Notes under the pieces: model-generated | Database searches by the model: none | What the model saw: only the letters and a program-made list of their open reading frames with translations | Told to the model about the DNA's origin: nothing | Origin: Symsagittifera roscoffensis | Lineage: Eukaryota > Xenacoelomorpha > Acoela > Convolutidae | NCBI RefSeq assembly: GCF_963678635.1 | Contig: NW_026971599.1 | Span: forward strand, 27,722-91,721 | Direction: 5' to 3' | Length of the DNA stretch: 64,000 nucleotides | In this document: one piece after another, positions 28,208 to 41,400 of the stretch | Layout of the letters: the number at the start of each line of letters is the position of its first letter | How positions within the stretch are numbered: the stretch's first letter is position 1 | Translations under genes and position numbers: made by a program

Positions 28208-30291
28208 CTGAAATTACACATTTTTCAGAGCCAGGCTTTCGAACCAATTTCAGTAAACGGAACTCAAAACTTGAACGTTGGATTATATATATAAAGACTG
28301 AAATTTTGGCTTGTATCAAAATTTTGTTTTCTGTTTTTTTCTTCACTATATTTATTTAATTTGGAAAATTCAAAATTTTAACTTCAGACAGTTCCTTGAC
28401 TTTTATTTACAATACCATCTCATTTACAACCCATAATGTACCACTTAGCCCCAAATTGCGCCTGTTCCCCCTTCTCAACTCTAAACAAATTAACAACATA
28501 CAGTTTCACTACCTACATTTTGTTGCCTTAGCAATTTAAAATCACTACAGTTTAAGACCATTTAAGTTATTTGACACCGTTTCAATCCCAAATGAAAAGA
28601 AAATATACTGCAAAGGGGACTTCGGTAAACATCAAAGCATTAAGCGAGAAAAGCTTCGGTAAACATCAAAGCATTTAAATCCAGACAACTTTGCGCTAGT
28701 TAACTTGCGTAAATTTTGACGGTAATGATTACGCCAATATTTTGGTAAAAATCATTTGAACCAAAAACAGGACAGATGGGAAGAATCCCTTTTGAAAATT
28801 TTCGGCCACTCTTTATAAATAGCTTTCATCTCTCAACTTTTAGGGCTAGTTCTCTCATGATATTAAAGATATTAAAATGTTTTTTTTTTTGCTATTTTTT
28901 TTGTACAAACTTTCCGGGTTTTTAAAAAAAATTAGTCATTTTCAGATGATTGCTAATTTTTTTTTCTTCTATAAGAGCTAGGTTCAAAGCTTCCAAGCGG
29001 AGGTAGTGCTCTGTAAGAAGTTTCACCTGTTGTTGATGAAAAATGTCTTCTAACACTCTTCCTCTGCGCTCGATATGTCCTTTTTCTTTGCCGTTTCTAG
29101 TAGTGCAATTGTTCTAGTGTTTCTGTGTCTTTTTGTTTTTTGTTCAAGAGTTTGTGGCTTTTGAAGGTTGTGTTAATTTTCCTGACGAACGCAAATGGTA
29201 GAAATTCCCCAAAATTTTTTTGATGAAATGTGAAGGACTTTGAGTTAAAGAATTCCCGGCTCAAAGTTATTTTTACTTCTGATCCAAGGGAAGATATAAC
29301 TTGAATATCAATTTTTTGTCTGCCTACTCTTAGCGCATTCCATTGAATTTTTTGAGTTCTGCTTTTTGGGAGGCTGATTCTTTGTCGTCGTATCGTTTTT
29401 GATCTGCCAGGTTTCTTTCCAACCTAGCGTTTTTTGACCTTCAGTTTTATTGCTCTCTGGGGCTTTTTCGAAGATAAGCGCAGCCGTGGAAATGTTTTCC
29501 ATGGGGTGAGCAGATAATATAGATCGATAGTCTCCTTAGCTATGGTTGCTAATTGGAAAAGATTGCTCTTATTTTCCCACGGAATTGGAAGATCGATTGC
29601 ATGATTCTGCCAGAATTGGGGAATTCCTCTCACGCTCGTTTCATTTTTTCTTGACTGCCTCATGATAAAATAACCCAATGCTGAAGCTAACTCAATTTAA
29701 AGAAATAGGAAGAAGTTAAAATAATGAATTACTTAGTCATTAAAACTTTAGATAAAAAGTGAACAAGGTTACTCCGAAGGAATGGATTAGATTGAAGACC
29801 AGGCTAAGACCTATTAAAAGACAAGTTTATGGAAGTGATATAAAATCAGATTTTCCCATCGAGAAAAACGTTTTTGACGAAAAACTTCGAAATAAAGTTT
29901 ATAAAAAAAGATAGTTAAATTTTTGTGGATTTCAGTTTTTTAGTAGTGGAAAATTAGGTAGTGAAAAATATCCTGATAAATTGGCTGAAGTTAAAGTATA
30001 GGACGTCATTGCACGAACTCTCTACGCTGATTTACTGCTCGTTTTTGATGAGAGACTAAATAAGGAGGTTATCTTTTCCTCCTCAATATTTGCATGCATT
30101 ACCCTCAAAGTTTTTTTGCTACATAGAGAGCATCTTATAAAAGAGAACAAAATAATTGCTAATTTTTGTGATAAAAAAGATGCTCAGAACAAAAGTCTGT
30201 TTAATTTCAAATTTGCAAGAAAAGTCCAATGCAACACTTCAAGATTTGATTTTATAGTTTTGTTTTGATTCCCTTTTGTTGGAGGTTAAGA
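28208..30291. other. No recognisable gene
   Basis: AT-rich sequence with a short duplication of TTCGGTAAACATCAAAGCATT at about 28621 and 28654. Small open frames exist at 29308-29678 on the minus strand but show no domain. Confidence 0.4.
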
Positions 30292-30627
30292 TTATATCCC
30301 ATTTGCTACATATGTTTCATCAAATATTGTTGAGACAAAGCCATAGCCCCAAGTTAATGCTGTAGCAAATATTGGCAAAAGTATTGCGAAGATCATAACT
30401 TTTTTGCGAAACACACGCGTGAATTTAATCTTGTACTCAAAGGGCTGACAAAGCGCAACGTATCTTTCGTAGGCCACCAACACTACATAATTGGCAGTTT
30501 GAATGAAAATAAACTCATAAATTAAAAGCAAGTAGTACGCATTTTTATTGTTCCATAGATGAAACTCATCGTAATTCAGTTCAAATTTGCACTCGAAGAA
30601 AACTAAGGAAGCAGATTCGCTTTTCAT
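30292..30627 (-). pseudogene. Fragment of a class A GPCR (TM3 to TM4)
   Basis: The 111-residue frame contains a hydrophobic helix followed by E-R-Y-V-A-L-C-Q-P (the DRY-type motif at the end of TM3 and its C.P in loop 2), a basic loop F-R-K-K, then a second hydrophobic helix (I-F-A-I-L-L-P-I-F-A). A Cys sits in front of TM3 at the usual disulphide position. TM1-2 and TM5-7 are not found on this strand nearby, so this is either one exon of a split gene or a relic. Ligand unknown; the pattern resembles peptide-receptor-like GPCRs. Confidence 0.6.
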
Positions 30628-30742
30628 TTTTCATAGTTTGCACAAATCTTTACAAAATTTGCCAAATTTTATCGGTTCTTCATTATTTGTATTTTTTTTT
30701 GTATATTCCCTTCTTGATTTCTTAGCACCATGGGATGGATAA

Positions 30743-33700
30743 CATGAATCAGGAAGGCTCGAATATTTTCCGATGGAAAATTTAGAATAACTACTTTCCA
30801 AAAGCAGTCAGAAAAAATACTGCTCACATATCAGGGCGTAGCCCTGAGTATTTTGACAGCTTTTTGATTGGTCACAAACTGTTTTAGTTAATAATATTTC
30901 AATAGAACACAGCTGGGTTGACCAAAAGTTGCAATCTTAAAACTTTTTTAAAAAGAATCTTACAAATTCTTACAAAAATTTTTTAACGTCTCTAAAACTA
31001 ATACAAGGTAGGGATATTTTCTTTCAAATTAAGCTTTAGGTTTCACCTTATAAGATTGTGCAAGGAAATATTATGTCCAAAAGTTTGTGTCAGTTTGGAA
31101 TGATTTCGAATGCAAGATAAATCACGACACTAGATGTTGGAGAAATCATAAGTTTGGGGGGGGGGGGGGGATTCGGCGACCCATTGTATCAAGATATGGT
31201 ATAGATTTCAGGTTGCCCACTCAATATGTTAAGATAGATTATTTAGTCTGTAATTTATTAGAATAGAGAATATAATTTATAAGGTTTCAGTGCATGTACA
31301 ATGATAGTAGAACGTTAGTAAAATGGTAGTTTTGTGGTTTTTCAAGTATTTAGAAAACATTTCTGCCTGTAAAATTCTTATTGGTAAAATTCAATAGTGG
31401 GATGTGTGTACAGTTTTAAATGAAACCTTTTTAGTACGTTGGTTGGTATTATGGCAAGAAAATCGTGAAAGTTCTGCGAAAACATAAAATTTTTGTTCAT
31501 TTTTTTCTGAAAAAAAAAACAACAAAACGCCGATTTGAAAAAGTTGTCAAATTAATCATATTTTGAAAAATCTTTCGGACGCATCATTCAAATTCGACTG
31601 AGTATTTGTTTAAAAAAGATTCATTTTTTAACTCAATTTCACTATAAATTATTTTCAGTCCAGGAAAGTTTCAACTTAAAAATTAAAATCGTTCCCGATG
31701 ATGAGTTTCAGTGAAATATTTCAAAACTTCGTAACAAAATTCCATGTGGATATTCTACCCAATATTTTTGTCAAATAATTTTAAAAAAAACGCAAAACTG
31801 AATTCCATTATCTAATTTTATCTGGAGCTAGACAATACAATTTCGTTCAAATTTCACACTTCTTGCTAAATTGACGTGAGCAGTCATTTTTTTCCAGGCT
31901 TTTTCTTAAACAATTATCTTTTTTGTTTCATGAGAGAATGTTGAAAGAAGTATTTGATTGAGTTTTTGTTTTTAGTGAAACTGGTAGAATTGCTCATTTT
32001 TTTGAATTTTGAAGTTTTTCTCTTATTCAACTGTACTAGAACTGAATGATTTTTTTCAATCCTCAAAAAGGCTCTACAACAAAAACTGAAGTAACTTTTT
32101 GTAAACATTTCAGTAAAACTATGTCTTTAAACCTGATCCTTGATTTCTGTTTCATCAGACGTATCCCAAAATACTAGCTTTTGCTTGGAACTCATCACTA
32201 AAAAAAAGAAAAAAACTAGTTTTAAAACTCTACCCATTAACCGATCATTTTTGTCTTCAAGGCAGGTTTACTTCAGAGGAAACCTTCCGAAAACTTCTAA
32301 AATCTGTATACTTCATCAAATCATAGAAAACAAAATCTCCTATTATTTTCAAATAATTGGCCAAAAACTGATAGTCTTTCTGTTTAATTTTTTCTTAAGC
32401 TACAGCTAGCAAACAAAATCAAGCTAAAATTTTGAATGCCAAATGCTCATGTTTCCTAAATAATCACAATGCATTTCAAAAATTTTTTCTGAAAATCGTT
32501 TTTGGTTTTCCGTGATCTACAATCTTCCAATTGAATCCAACTTTGTTAAAATTTCCGTCAAAAATGACGTTCACATGGAAACAATATCAATTTAAACTAA
32601 TCCAAAGCAAGGTTAGCACCAAAAATCCTTCTTTACTCAGAACAAATCGCAAAAAAAAAACTAGTTCAGATAAATCTATAGTCTTGCTTTACATCTTTTT
32701 TTTTTTTAATTTTTAGATCGGCAAAAAATATATTTTTACATTTTTATATTTTTGTTCATTAGTCTAGTGAAAACATCAAAATTTTCATTTTTTCTATATC
32801 AGTTAGTCTTTTTTGAAATTGTTGGAAGCACGATTTGCGATGCATCATTCTCCAATTAAAAACTTGATAAAAAAAAGTCAAAAACCTAATCAAAGGTTAT
32901 AAAATCGGACGATTTTAAATGATATGTTGGCAAAACGGTCCATGTTTTTTGAATATCGAGTAGTTTTATTCACAATTTTGTATTAAATGCATTTCCACTC
33001 AATGTCTCGTTTTATGTTTTTTATCGAAAACTAAACACAACATAGTCCCCATGGAACTGCTGCGAAACGACGAAAGTTTAAAAAACCTCAAAAATTTAGT
33101 CAGAGATTTACACATAATATAACTTGTCCCAAAAGATGAAAGTTTATTTGGAAAAATGTAATAACATTTCATTTCAAAAATAACTAAAAAAACTTATCGT
33201 AATCGATGAAAATAAGCAAATTAAAATCAATCGGAATCGAGTTTTACATTTTAGTGTAACTTCATCACTTCTGATTTCAACCTTTCAACCATTCTGGATC
33301 CAGCGTTAATTTTCATCATTTCATGGACTTTCATCAATTTTGATCAATCAATCAGAATTGGGCCCCCCTCCAAATGTTCTTTTGATATGAACCATTCAAA
33401 ATAAAGTATTCACAGGTATGATTTTCCCTTAAACTTCAGAATTTCAAATTTTAAAATCAATCAATCATAATAATTGATTAAATTATTTAGACAAAAAATC
33501 ATTTATAACCTATCTATTTGACACCCAGGAGATGTGGATAGGAACATGAAAATTCTACTAATTCCATCAATAATTAAAACAAATTTTGAAATTTCAAAAG
33601 TTTTCTGATTTCCTCTAGTTTAAAATATTGCAGAATACAAAAACCTGAAACTGAAAATATTTTCTTGAAACAAGGAAACTAATTAAAAATAAAAATTTGA

Positions 33701-33914
33701 AAAAAAGAAGATTCCACTTTATTTCGAGTTTCTAAGGAATTTGAGACGCATTGATTAGCCTTTCAGGCCTGCTTTTTCAGTTATGATGTCAATAACAAGA
33801 ATTGAAAACTGATATACCTACGTTTGGTTTGACTTTGCTTATTTTTTAGAATTTGTCAGCAAATTTCACCGAATACGGCTAAGTCATTGTTTTTAAATTC
33901 CGCAGTTGCTCATT
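30743..33914. repeat. 3.17 kb tandem duplication, unit 1
   Basis: Begins CATGAATCAGGAAGGCTCG and ends GCAGTTGCTCATT. It matches 33915-37088 almost throughout with scattered substitutions and small indels. It contains a 15-G run at 31156-31170 and a short palindrome CAGGGCGTAGCCCTG near 30829. I see no coding capacity; a 61-codon frame repeated identically in both units (32531 and 35704) is just a consequence of the duplication. Confidence 0.9.
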
Positions 33915-36900
33915 CATGAATCAGAAAGGCTCGAATATTTTCCGATGGGAAATTTAGAATAACTACTTTCCAAAAGCAGTCAGAAAAAATACTGCTCACA
34001 TATCAGGGCGTAGCCCTGAGTATTTTGACATCTTTTGATTGGTCATAAACTGTTTTAGTTAATAATATTTCAATAGAACACAGCTGGGTTGACCAAAAGT
34101 TGCAATCTTAAAATTTTTTTAAAAAGAATCTTACAAATTCTTACAAAATTTTTTTAACGTCTCTAAAACTAATACAAGGTAGGGATATTTTCTTTCAAAT
34201 CAAACTTTAGGTTTCATCTTATAAGATTGTGCAAGGAAATATTATGTCCAAAAGTTTGTGTCAGTTTGGAATGATTTTGAATGCAAGATAAATCACGACA
34301 CTAGATGTTGGAGAAATCATAAGTTTGAGGGGGGGGGGGGGGATTCGGTGACCCATTGTATCAAGATATGGTATAGATTTCAGGTTGCCCACTCAATATG
34401 TTAGGATAGATTATTTAGTCTGTAATTTATTAGAATAGAGAATATAATTTATAAGGTTTCAGTGCATGTACAATGATAGTAGAACGTTAGTAAAATGGTA
34501 GTTTTGTGGTTTTTCAAGTATTTAGAAAACATTTCTGCGCGCGTTATCTTATTGGTAAAATTCAATAGTGGGATGTGTGTACAGTTTTAAATGAAACCTT
34601 TTTAGTATGTTGGTTGGTATTATGGCAAGAAAATGGTGAAAGTTCTGCAAAACATAAAATTTTTGTTCATTTTTTTCTGAAAAAAAACAACAAAACGCTG
34701 ATTTGAAAAAGTTGTCAAATTAAACATATTTTGAAAAGTCTTACGGACGCATCATTCAAATTAGACTGAGTATTTGTTTAAAAAAGATTCATTTTTTAAC
34801 TCAATTTCACTATAAATTATTTTCAGTCCAGGAAAGTTTCAACTTAAAAATTAAAATCGTTTCCGATGATGAGTTTCAGTGAAATATTTCAAAACTTTGT
34901 AAAAAAATTCCATGTGGATATTCTATCCAATATTTTTGTCAAATAATTAAAAAAAACGCAAAACTGAATTCTATTATCTAATTTTATCTGGAGCTAGCCA
35001 ATACAATTTCGTTCAAACTTCACACTTCTTGCTAAATTGACGTGAGCAGTCATTTTTTCTAGGCTTTTTCTTAAACAATTATCTTTTTTGTTTCATGAGA
35101 GAATGTTGAAAGAAGTATTTGAATGAGTTTTCAAAAAAAGTTTTTGTTTTTAGTGAAACTGGTAGAATTGCTCATTTTTTTAATTTTTGAAGTTTTTCTC
35201 TTATTCAACTGTACTAGAACTGAATGATTTTTTTCAATCCTCAAAAAGGCTCTACAACAAAAACTGAAGTAACTTTTTGTAAACAATTCAGTAAAACTAT
35301 GTCTTTAAACCTGATCCTTGATTTCTGTTTCATCAGACGTATCCCAAAATACTAGCTTTTGCTTGGAACTCATCACTAAAAAAAAAAACTAGTTTTAAAA
35401 CTCTACCCATTAACCGATCATTTTTGTCTTCAAGGCAGGCTTACTTCAGAGGAAACCTTCCGAAAACTTCTAAAATCTGTATACTTCATCAAATCAAAGA
35501 AAACAAAATCTCCTATTATTTTCAAATAATTGGCCAAAAACTGATAGTCTTTCTGTTTAATTTTTTCTTAAGCTACAGCTAGCAAACAAAATCAAGCTAA
35601 AATTTTGAATGCCAAATGCTCATGTTTCCTAAATAATCACAATGCATTTCAAAAATTTTTTCTGAAAATCGTTTTTAGTTTTCCGTGATCTACAATCTTC
35701 CAATTGAATCCAACTTTGTTAAAATTTCCGTCAAAAATGACGTTCACATGGAAACAATATCAATTTAAACTAATCCAAAGCAAGGTTAGCACCAAAAATC
35801 CTTCTTTACTCAGAACAAATCGCAAAAAAAAAACTAGTTCAGATAAATCTATAGTCTTGCTTTACATCTTTTTTTTTTTTAATTTTTAGATCGGCAAAAA
35901 ATATATTTTTACATTTTTATATTTTTGTTCATTAGTCTAGTGAAAACATCAAAATTTTCATTTTTTCTATATCAGTTAGTCTTTTTTGAAATTGTTGGAA
36001 GCACGATTTGCGATGCATCATTCTCCAATTAAAAGCTTGATAAAAAAAGTCCAAAAACCTAATCAAAGGTTATAAAATCGGACGATTTTAAATGATATGT
36101 TGGCAAAACGGTCCATGTTTTTTGAATATCGAGTAGTTTTATTCACAATTTTGTATTAAATGCATTTCCACTCAATGTCTCGTTTTATGTTTTTTATCGA
36201 AAACTAAACACAACATAGTCCCCATGGAACTGCTGCGAAACGACGAAAGTTTAAAAAACCTCAAAAATTTAGTCAGAGATTTACACATAATATAACTTGT
36301 CCCAAAAGATGAAAGTTTATTTGGAAAAATGTAATAACATTTCATTTCAAAAATAACTAAAAAAACTTATCGTAATCGTAAAAATAAGCAAATTAAAATC
36401 AATCGGAATCGAGTTATACATTTTAGTGTAACTTCATCACTTCTGATTTCAACCTTTCAACCATTCTGGATCCAGCGTTAATTTTCATCATTTCATGGAC
36501 TTTCATCAATTTTGATCAATCAATCAGAATTGAGCCCCCCTCTAAATGTTCTTTTGATATGAACCATTCAAAATAAAGTATTCACAGGTATGATTTTCCC
36601 TTAAACTTCAGAATTTCAAATTTTAAAAATCAATCAATCATAATAATTAATTAAACTATTTAGACAAAAAATCATATATAACCTATCTATTTGACACCCA
36701 GGAGATGTGGATAGGAACATGAAATTTTTATTAATTCCATCGATAATTAATACAAATTTTGAAATTTCAAAAGTTTTCTGATTTACTCTAGTTTAAAATA
36801 TTGCAGAATACAAAAACCTGAAACTGAAAATATTTTTCTTGAAACAAGGAAACTAATTAATAAAAAGAAAAATTTGAAAAAAAAAGAAGATTCCACATTA

Positions 36901-37088
36901 TTTCGAGTTTATAAGGAATTTGAGACGCATTGATTAGCCTTTCAGGCCTGCTTTTTCAGTTATTATGTCAATAACAGGAATTGAAAACTGATATACCTAC
37001 GTTTGACTCTGCTTATTTTTTAGAATTTGTCAGCAAATTTCACCGATTACGGCTAAGTCATTGTTTTTCAATTCCGCAGTTGCTCATT
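33915..37088. repeat. 3.17 kb tandem duplication, unit 2
   Basis: Direct repeat of unit 1 with no spacer. It has a 14-G run at 34329-34342 and a small insertion near 35130. Divergence is low (a few per cent by eye), so the duplication is old enough to have diverged but not decayed. Confidence 0.9.
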
Positions 37089-37630
37089 GATGTTCATTCT
37101 AGCTAAAATAGTTCTTAGTTGTCTGTTTGATCAGTTCTTTAGTTGTTCACGCTAGAACTGGTTCTAGCTTTTAGTTGTTAGTCCTATAGCTTTTCGTGGA
37201 ATCCGCTTAGAATTGCGAAACTCTTATAAAATAAAAGTTCAATAGTTCATTTACAATCGCAAAATCGAACTACAGAAGCAGAAAACGCAACAACTTGTTA
37301 TATTCACTTGTTGAAGCGTTTTAACGAATGTGTCAACAAAATTTACATTTCAAATATTTGTATGCGGATTGCACAACTTTTTTGAGAGTGTATTCCTCTC
37401 GCAAGTTTCGCAGGAATTGTTGCTTGGATGCGTAAACAAGCATGCGAAAAACGGTACACTTTTTGAGAGCTCAGTTTGGCATCGTACTGAATTTAGTTTG
37501 ATACAAAAAGATTATCAGCAAGTATCAAAAACATCAAAATTTAGATAAAATTCTTCTGCACTGATAATTTTAAACAATTTTCTTGTTATCTCGAAAAATT
37601 ATCTTTGCAAACGACTTTTGGCACTGCGGC
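37089..37630. other. No recognisable gene; promoter-like patch
   Basis: Contains several CTAGAACTGGTTCTAG-like words (about 37150-37170, a near-palindrome) and a TATAAAATAAAAG at about 37224. No coding region follows that I can recognise. Confidence 0.3.
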
Positions 37631-37706
37631 AGGCGCGAATCTATGATTTTCTCGAGGAGGGGGAGGGAACTTTTTCCGGGCAGAGCAAATTAGTTTCCCG
37701 AGCGCT
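37631..37706 (-). repeat. Dispersed repeat terminus, copy C (inverted)
   Basis: Read on the minus strand it gives GAGCGCTCGGGAAACTAATTT, a C-rich stretch, CCTCCTCGAGAAAATCATAG and ATTCGCGCCTG, the same order of blocks as copies A and B. Confidence 0.55.
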
Positions 37707-38459
37707 CTCAAGAACCTATGAAGCTACAGTTTTTAAAAAATGTTCTGCGCCGCGGGAAAATTCTCGATAAACAGACTGAAAACAACGTTTTAGAATACAC
37801 TTAGGGATAGCTTGATCATTTTTTTTTTCGCTAAGTGCCTCCTAAAAATCAGCATAAGTTGGGTGCCTTCGTAAATTTTTTGGGTCGATCAGCTAAAATC
37901 AGTAATGTAACAAAATTGTACCAAAATGGTGCTCATTAGTTGTTGAGAGGCAAAGGATTCGAATGGAGGAGAGGCGTCCGCTCGGCTTAAATCCGCTTGT
38001 ATGGCACTTTTTAAATATAACCAATCTGCTTGCCTTGTTTAACTTGGTAATCGCCAGAATATCTAGGTGTAAGCGTAGGTTGATCTTTGAGTATGTTGGT
38101 TTGAAAAATATGTTGAAATACCTATATAGGTTTACTTTTCTAACTTTTGCGAAAAAGATATTTTTCAAGTCAAGAAAAATTCGAAAACGCATGTAACTTG
38201 TTATTGAACAGAAAAAGTTTGGCAAAAGGAACAAAAGAAAAATATGCGAATCAATTTCTGCGAGGATAAATTAGCTCATTGTCATCTTATATGTTAAATG
38301 AAAGTCGTAATGCGCTGTGGACGCAACGTTTTAACTTTTCTATCAAGCACAACGTTCAAAAATTGTCCAGAGCAAACATCAGAGGAACATGAACTCGATC
38401 CAATTTCAAGGCTAGACAAAACCTGCCTAATTTTTGTCTAAAACTTTGCGTTACAGGTT
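37707..38459. other. No recognisable gene
   Basis: AT-rich unique-looking sequence. Complementary small open frames on both strands at 37899-38234 carry no domain. Confidence 0.35.
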
Positions 38460-41400
38460 CATTTCAGTCTGAAACGAATCAACTATAAACAGCAACCTTC
38501 ATGTTGAGAAAGAAACTTCGTACCGATTCAGTCTATGGAAAAATTTGAAATTTTTAAAGTTTCACAGCTTGAATGTCTTGCTTCAAAAAACTAAAGCTTT
38601 TAGCAAACCGATTCAGTCTCTGAATTGACCTAAAATAATTCAAAAATCATTGCTTTGAAAACTTGCTTGGAAAAACTTGAACTTTGCTCGAACCAATTCA
38701 GTCTATGAGATAACTTGAAGAAATTCAACGTTTTATAGCTTTAAGAGCTTGCTTAGAAAAATTTGAACTTTTAACGAACCGATTTAGTCTACTAAACAAC
38801 TTGAAATAATTCAAAGTTTCGTAGTTTCAAGAACTTGCTTAGAAAAACTTCAACTTTCCTCGAATTGATTCAGTCTATGAAATAAGTTGAAATGTTTTGA
38901 TATCTCATAGCTTGAACGTCTTGCTTTGAAAAACTAAAGTGTTTTGCGAACTGATTCACTCTGTCTCTGAATAATTTGAAATTTCAAAGTAAAAAAAAAC
39001 TTCATTAGCAAAACTGAAACTTTTCGCGAAACAATTCAGTCTATTGAAACAACTTGAAATAATTCAAAGTTCAATAGCTTTAAAAGCTAGTTAAGAAAAC
39101 TTTAAGCTTTTCGGAAACTGATTAGTTTTATAAAATATCTTGAAATATTTCAAGTTTTCTAGCTCTAAAACCATGCTTAGAAAAATTTAAATTTTTCGCG
39201 GACCAATTGGCTCCACGAAATAAAGTGAAACATTATGAAATATTTGAATTCGAAACTAATTTGGAAAATACAAATAGCTTGCAAAAACTTAAAATTTGTA
39301 GCTTTAAAACCTCGCTTAGAAAACTCAAACTTTTCGCGAACTGATTGAGTCTATGAAATAACCTGAGATTTTTCAAAGTTGCAAAGCTCATTTAGCTTGC
39401 TTAGAAAGACTTATATTTTTCGCGGACCAATAGGCTCCGCGAAATAAAGTGAAACATTATGAAATATTTGAATTCGAAACTGATTTGCAAAATACAATTA
39501 GCTTGCAAAACTTTAAAACTTCTAGCTTTAAAAGCTCGCTTAGAAAACTCAAACTTTGTGTGAACTGATTCAGTCTATGAAATAACCTGAGATATTTCAA
39601 AGTTGCAAAGCTCAATTAGCTTGCATAGAAAAACCTACAAGTTTCGCAAACCAAACCAGTCTTTGAATTTATTTCGAAAGTTTACAAAGTTTTGTACCTT
39701 AAATAGCTTGTTTTAAAAAAAATTGTCAACTGATTCGTTTTATTAAATATCTTGAAATGTGTCAAAGTATCATATTTTAAATAGGTCTTAGGAATACTTA
39801 ATAAGTTCGCCATCTGGTTCGCTTTATGAAATAGTTTAAAATAACATAGCTTGAACAGATTGCTATGAAAAACTTTAACTTTTTGCAAATCGATTTGGTC
39901 TAAGAAACAGCTTGGTTTTTTGCAGTTCGTTGCTCGATTAGCTTTCGCAGAGAAACTAACTTTTTGCAAAATGTTTCCTTCTAAAAAAATTTGATAATAT
40001 TTCAAGTTTTCCTAGCTACCATAGCTTGATTAAGTAAATTTTGAATTTTTTTCAAACTGATTCGCTCTATAACTTAATTAGTTTTTTTAAGTGTCAACGC
40101 CCGATAATTTGCTTAGAAAAAAAATTTTCGCAAAAAAACAGTCTTAATAAATCGAATTAATTCAATTGTTTAGAGCTTCAATAACTTTCTTCAGTAAAAT
40201 GAAAGTTTTTGCTATCCAATTAACCTCATTAAATAACTTGAAATATTTTGAAATGTCATTACTCAAATAGCTTTGCCTAAAAAACTTAAACATTTTGCCA
40301 ACTGATTCGCTCTAAGAAAAAACTGGAACTGTTAAAATTTTTATCGCTTAAATAGCTTACTAATCGAATCGGTCAAAAAAACAATTGGATTTTTTTGTAA
40401 GTTCATTGCACAATAAGCTCTTGGAGAAAAACTATTTTGTTTTGCAAAACATTTCCATCTAAAGAAGAACTTGCTTGAATTTCAATTGTTTGTATCTTTA
40501 ATAGCTTTCTTCAGTAAAACGAGTGCTTTTGCTATCCGATTAACCTCATGAAATAATTTGAAATGTTTTCAAGTGTCCTAACTGAAATAGCTTGCTGGAA
40601 AAAATTAATTTTTTGCCAAATGGTTCGCTCTATGAAAAAACTGGAACGGTTAAAAAGTTCACAGTTTGAATAGCTTATTCAGAAAAATCTCAACTTTTTG
40701 CCAACTGATTTGCTATCCCGGAGCTTATTAAGAGTTTCATCGCTTGAATAGCTTCCTAAAAAAACTTAGGTTTTTGCTATCTGATTGGTTCTTTGCAAAA
40801 ATATGAAAGTTCGTAAAGTTTTCTTTGCTTGAATGGCAAAGAAAATTTAAACTTGTCGCAAACCAATTGGCTCCACAAAACATTTTAAAGTATCATAGCA
40901 CAAATAGCTTGCTTAAAAATCAAAGCTTCTTAAAACTGACACGGTTAAAAGAAATAGCTTGCATTGATTCAAATTTTCTAGCTTTAAAAGCTTGCTTAGA
41001 AAAACTTATACTTTTCGCGAACTGATTCAGTCTATGTATAACTTGATTTTCAGATAATTTTCTTAGCTTAATAGCTTGCTTAGAAAAATGTAAAATGTCC
41101 AAAATGGATTTGGTGGATAAATTATCTTGAAATGTTTCATAGTTTGACTAGCTTACTCAAGAAAAACATAGGATTTTCGTGAATTGTTTCGTTCTAAGAA
41201 AAACTTCGAAGCGTTTCAAAGCTTAAGCCAAATAGGTGGCATAGCAAAACTTGTTTTGTTTTGCCATTCAATTTTTGAAAAATGTTGAAATAATTCGCAA
41301 ATCCACCGCTTGATTGGCTCCTAGAGAAGAACTTGAATTTTTTCCAACCGACAAAATTCAAGAAATAATTTCAAAAAATCAATGTTTTGTTGATTGAAAG

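Noticed and set aside
32531..35889. Two identical 61-codon frames at 32531 and 35704
   Set aside because: They are identical because they lie in the two units of the 3.17 kb duplication; no coding features.
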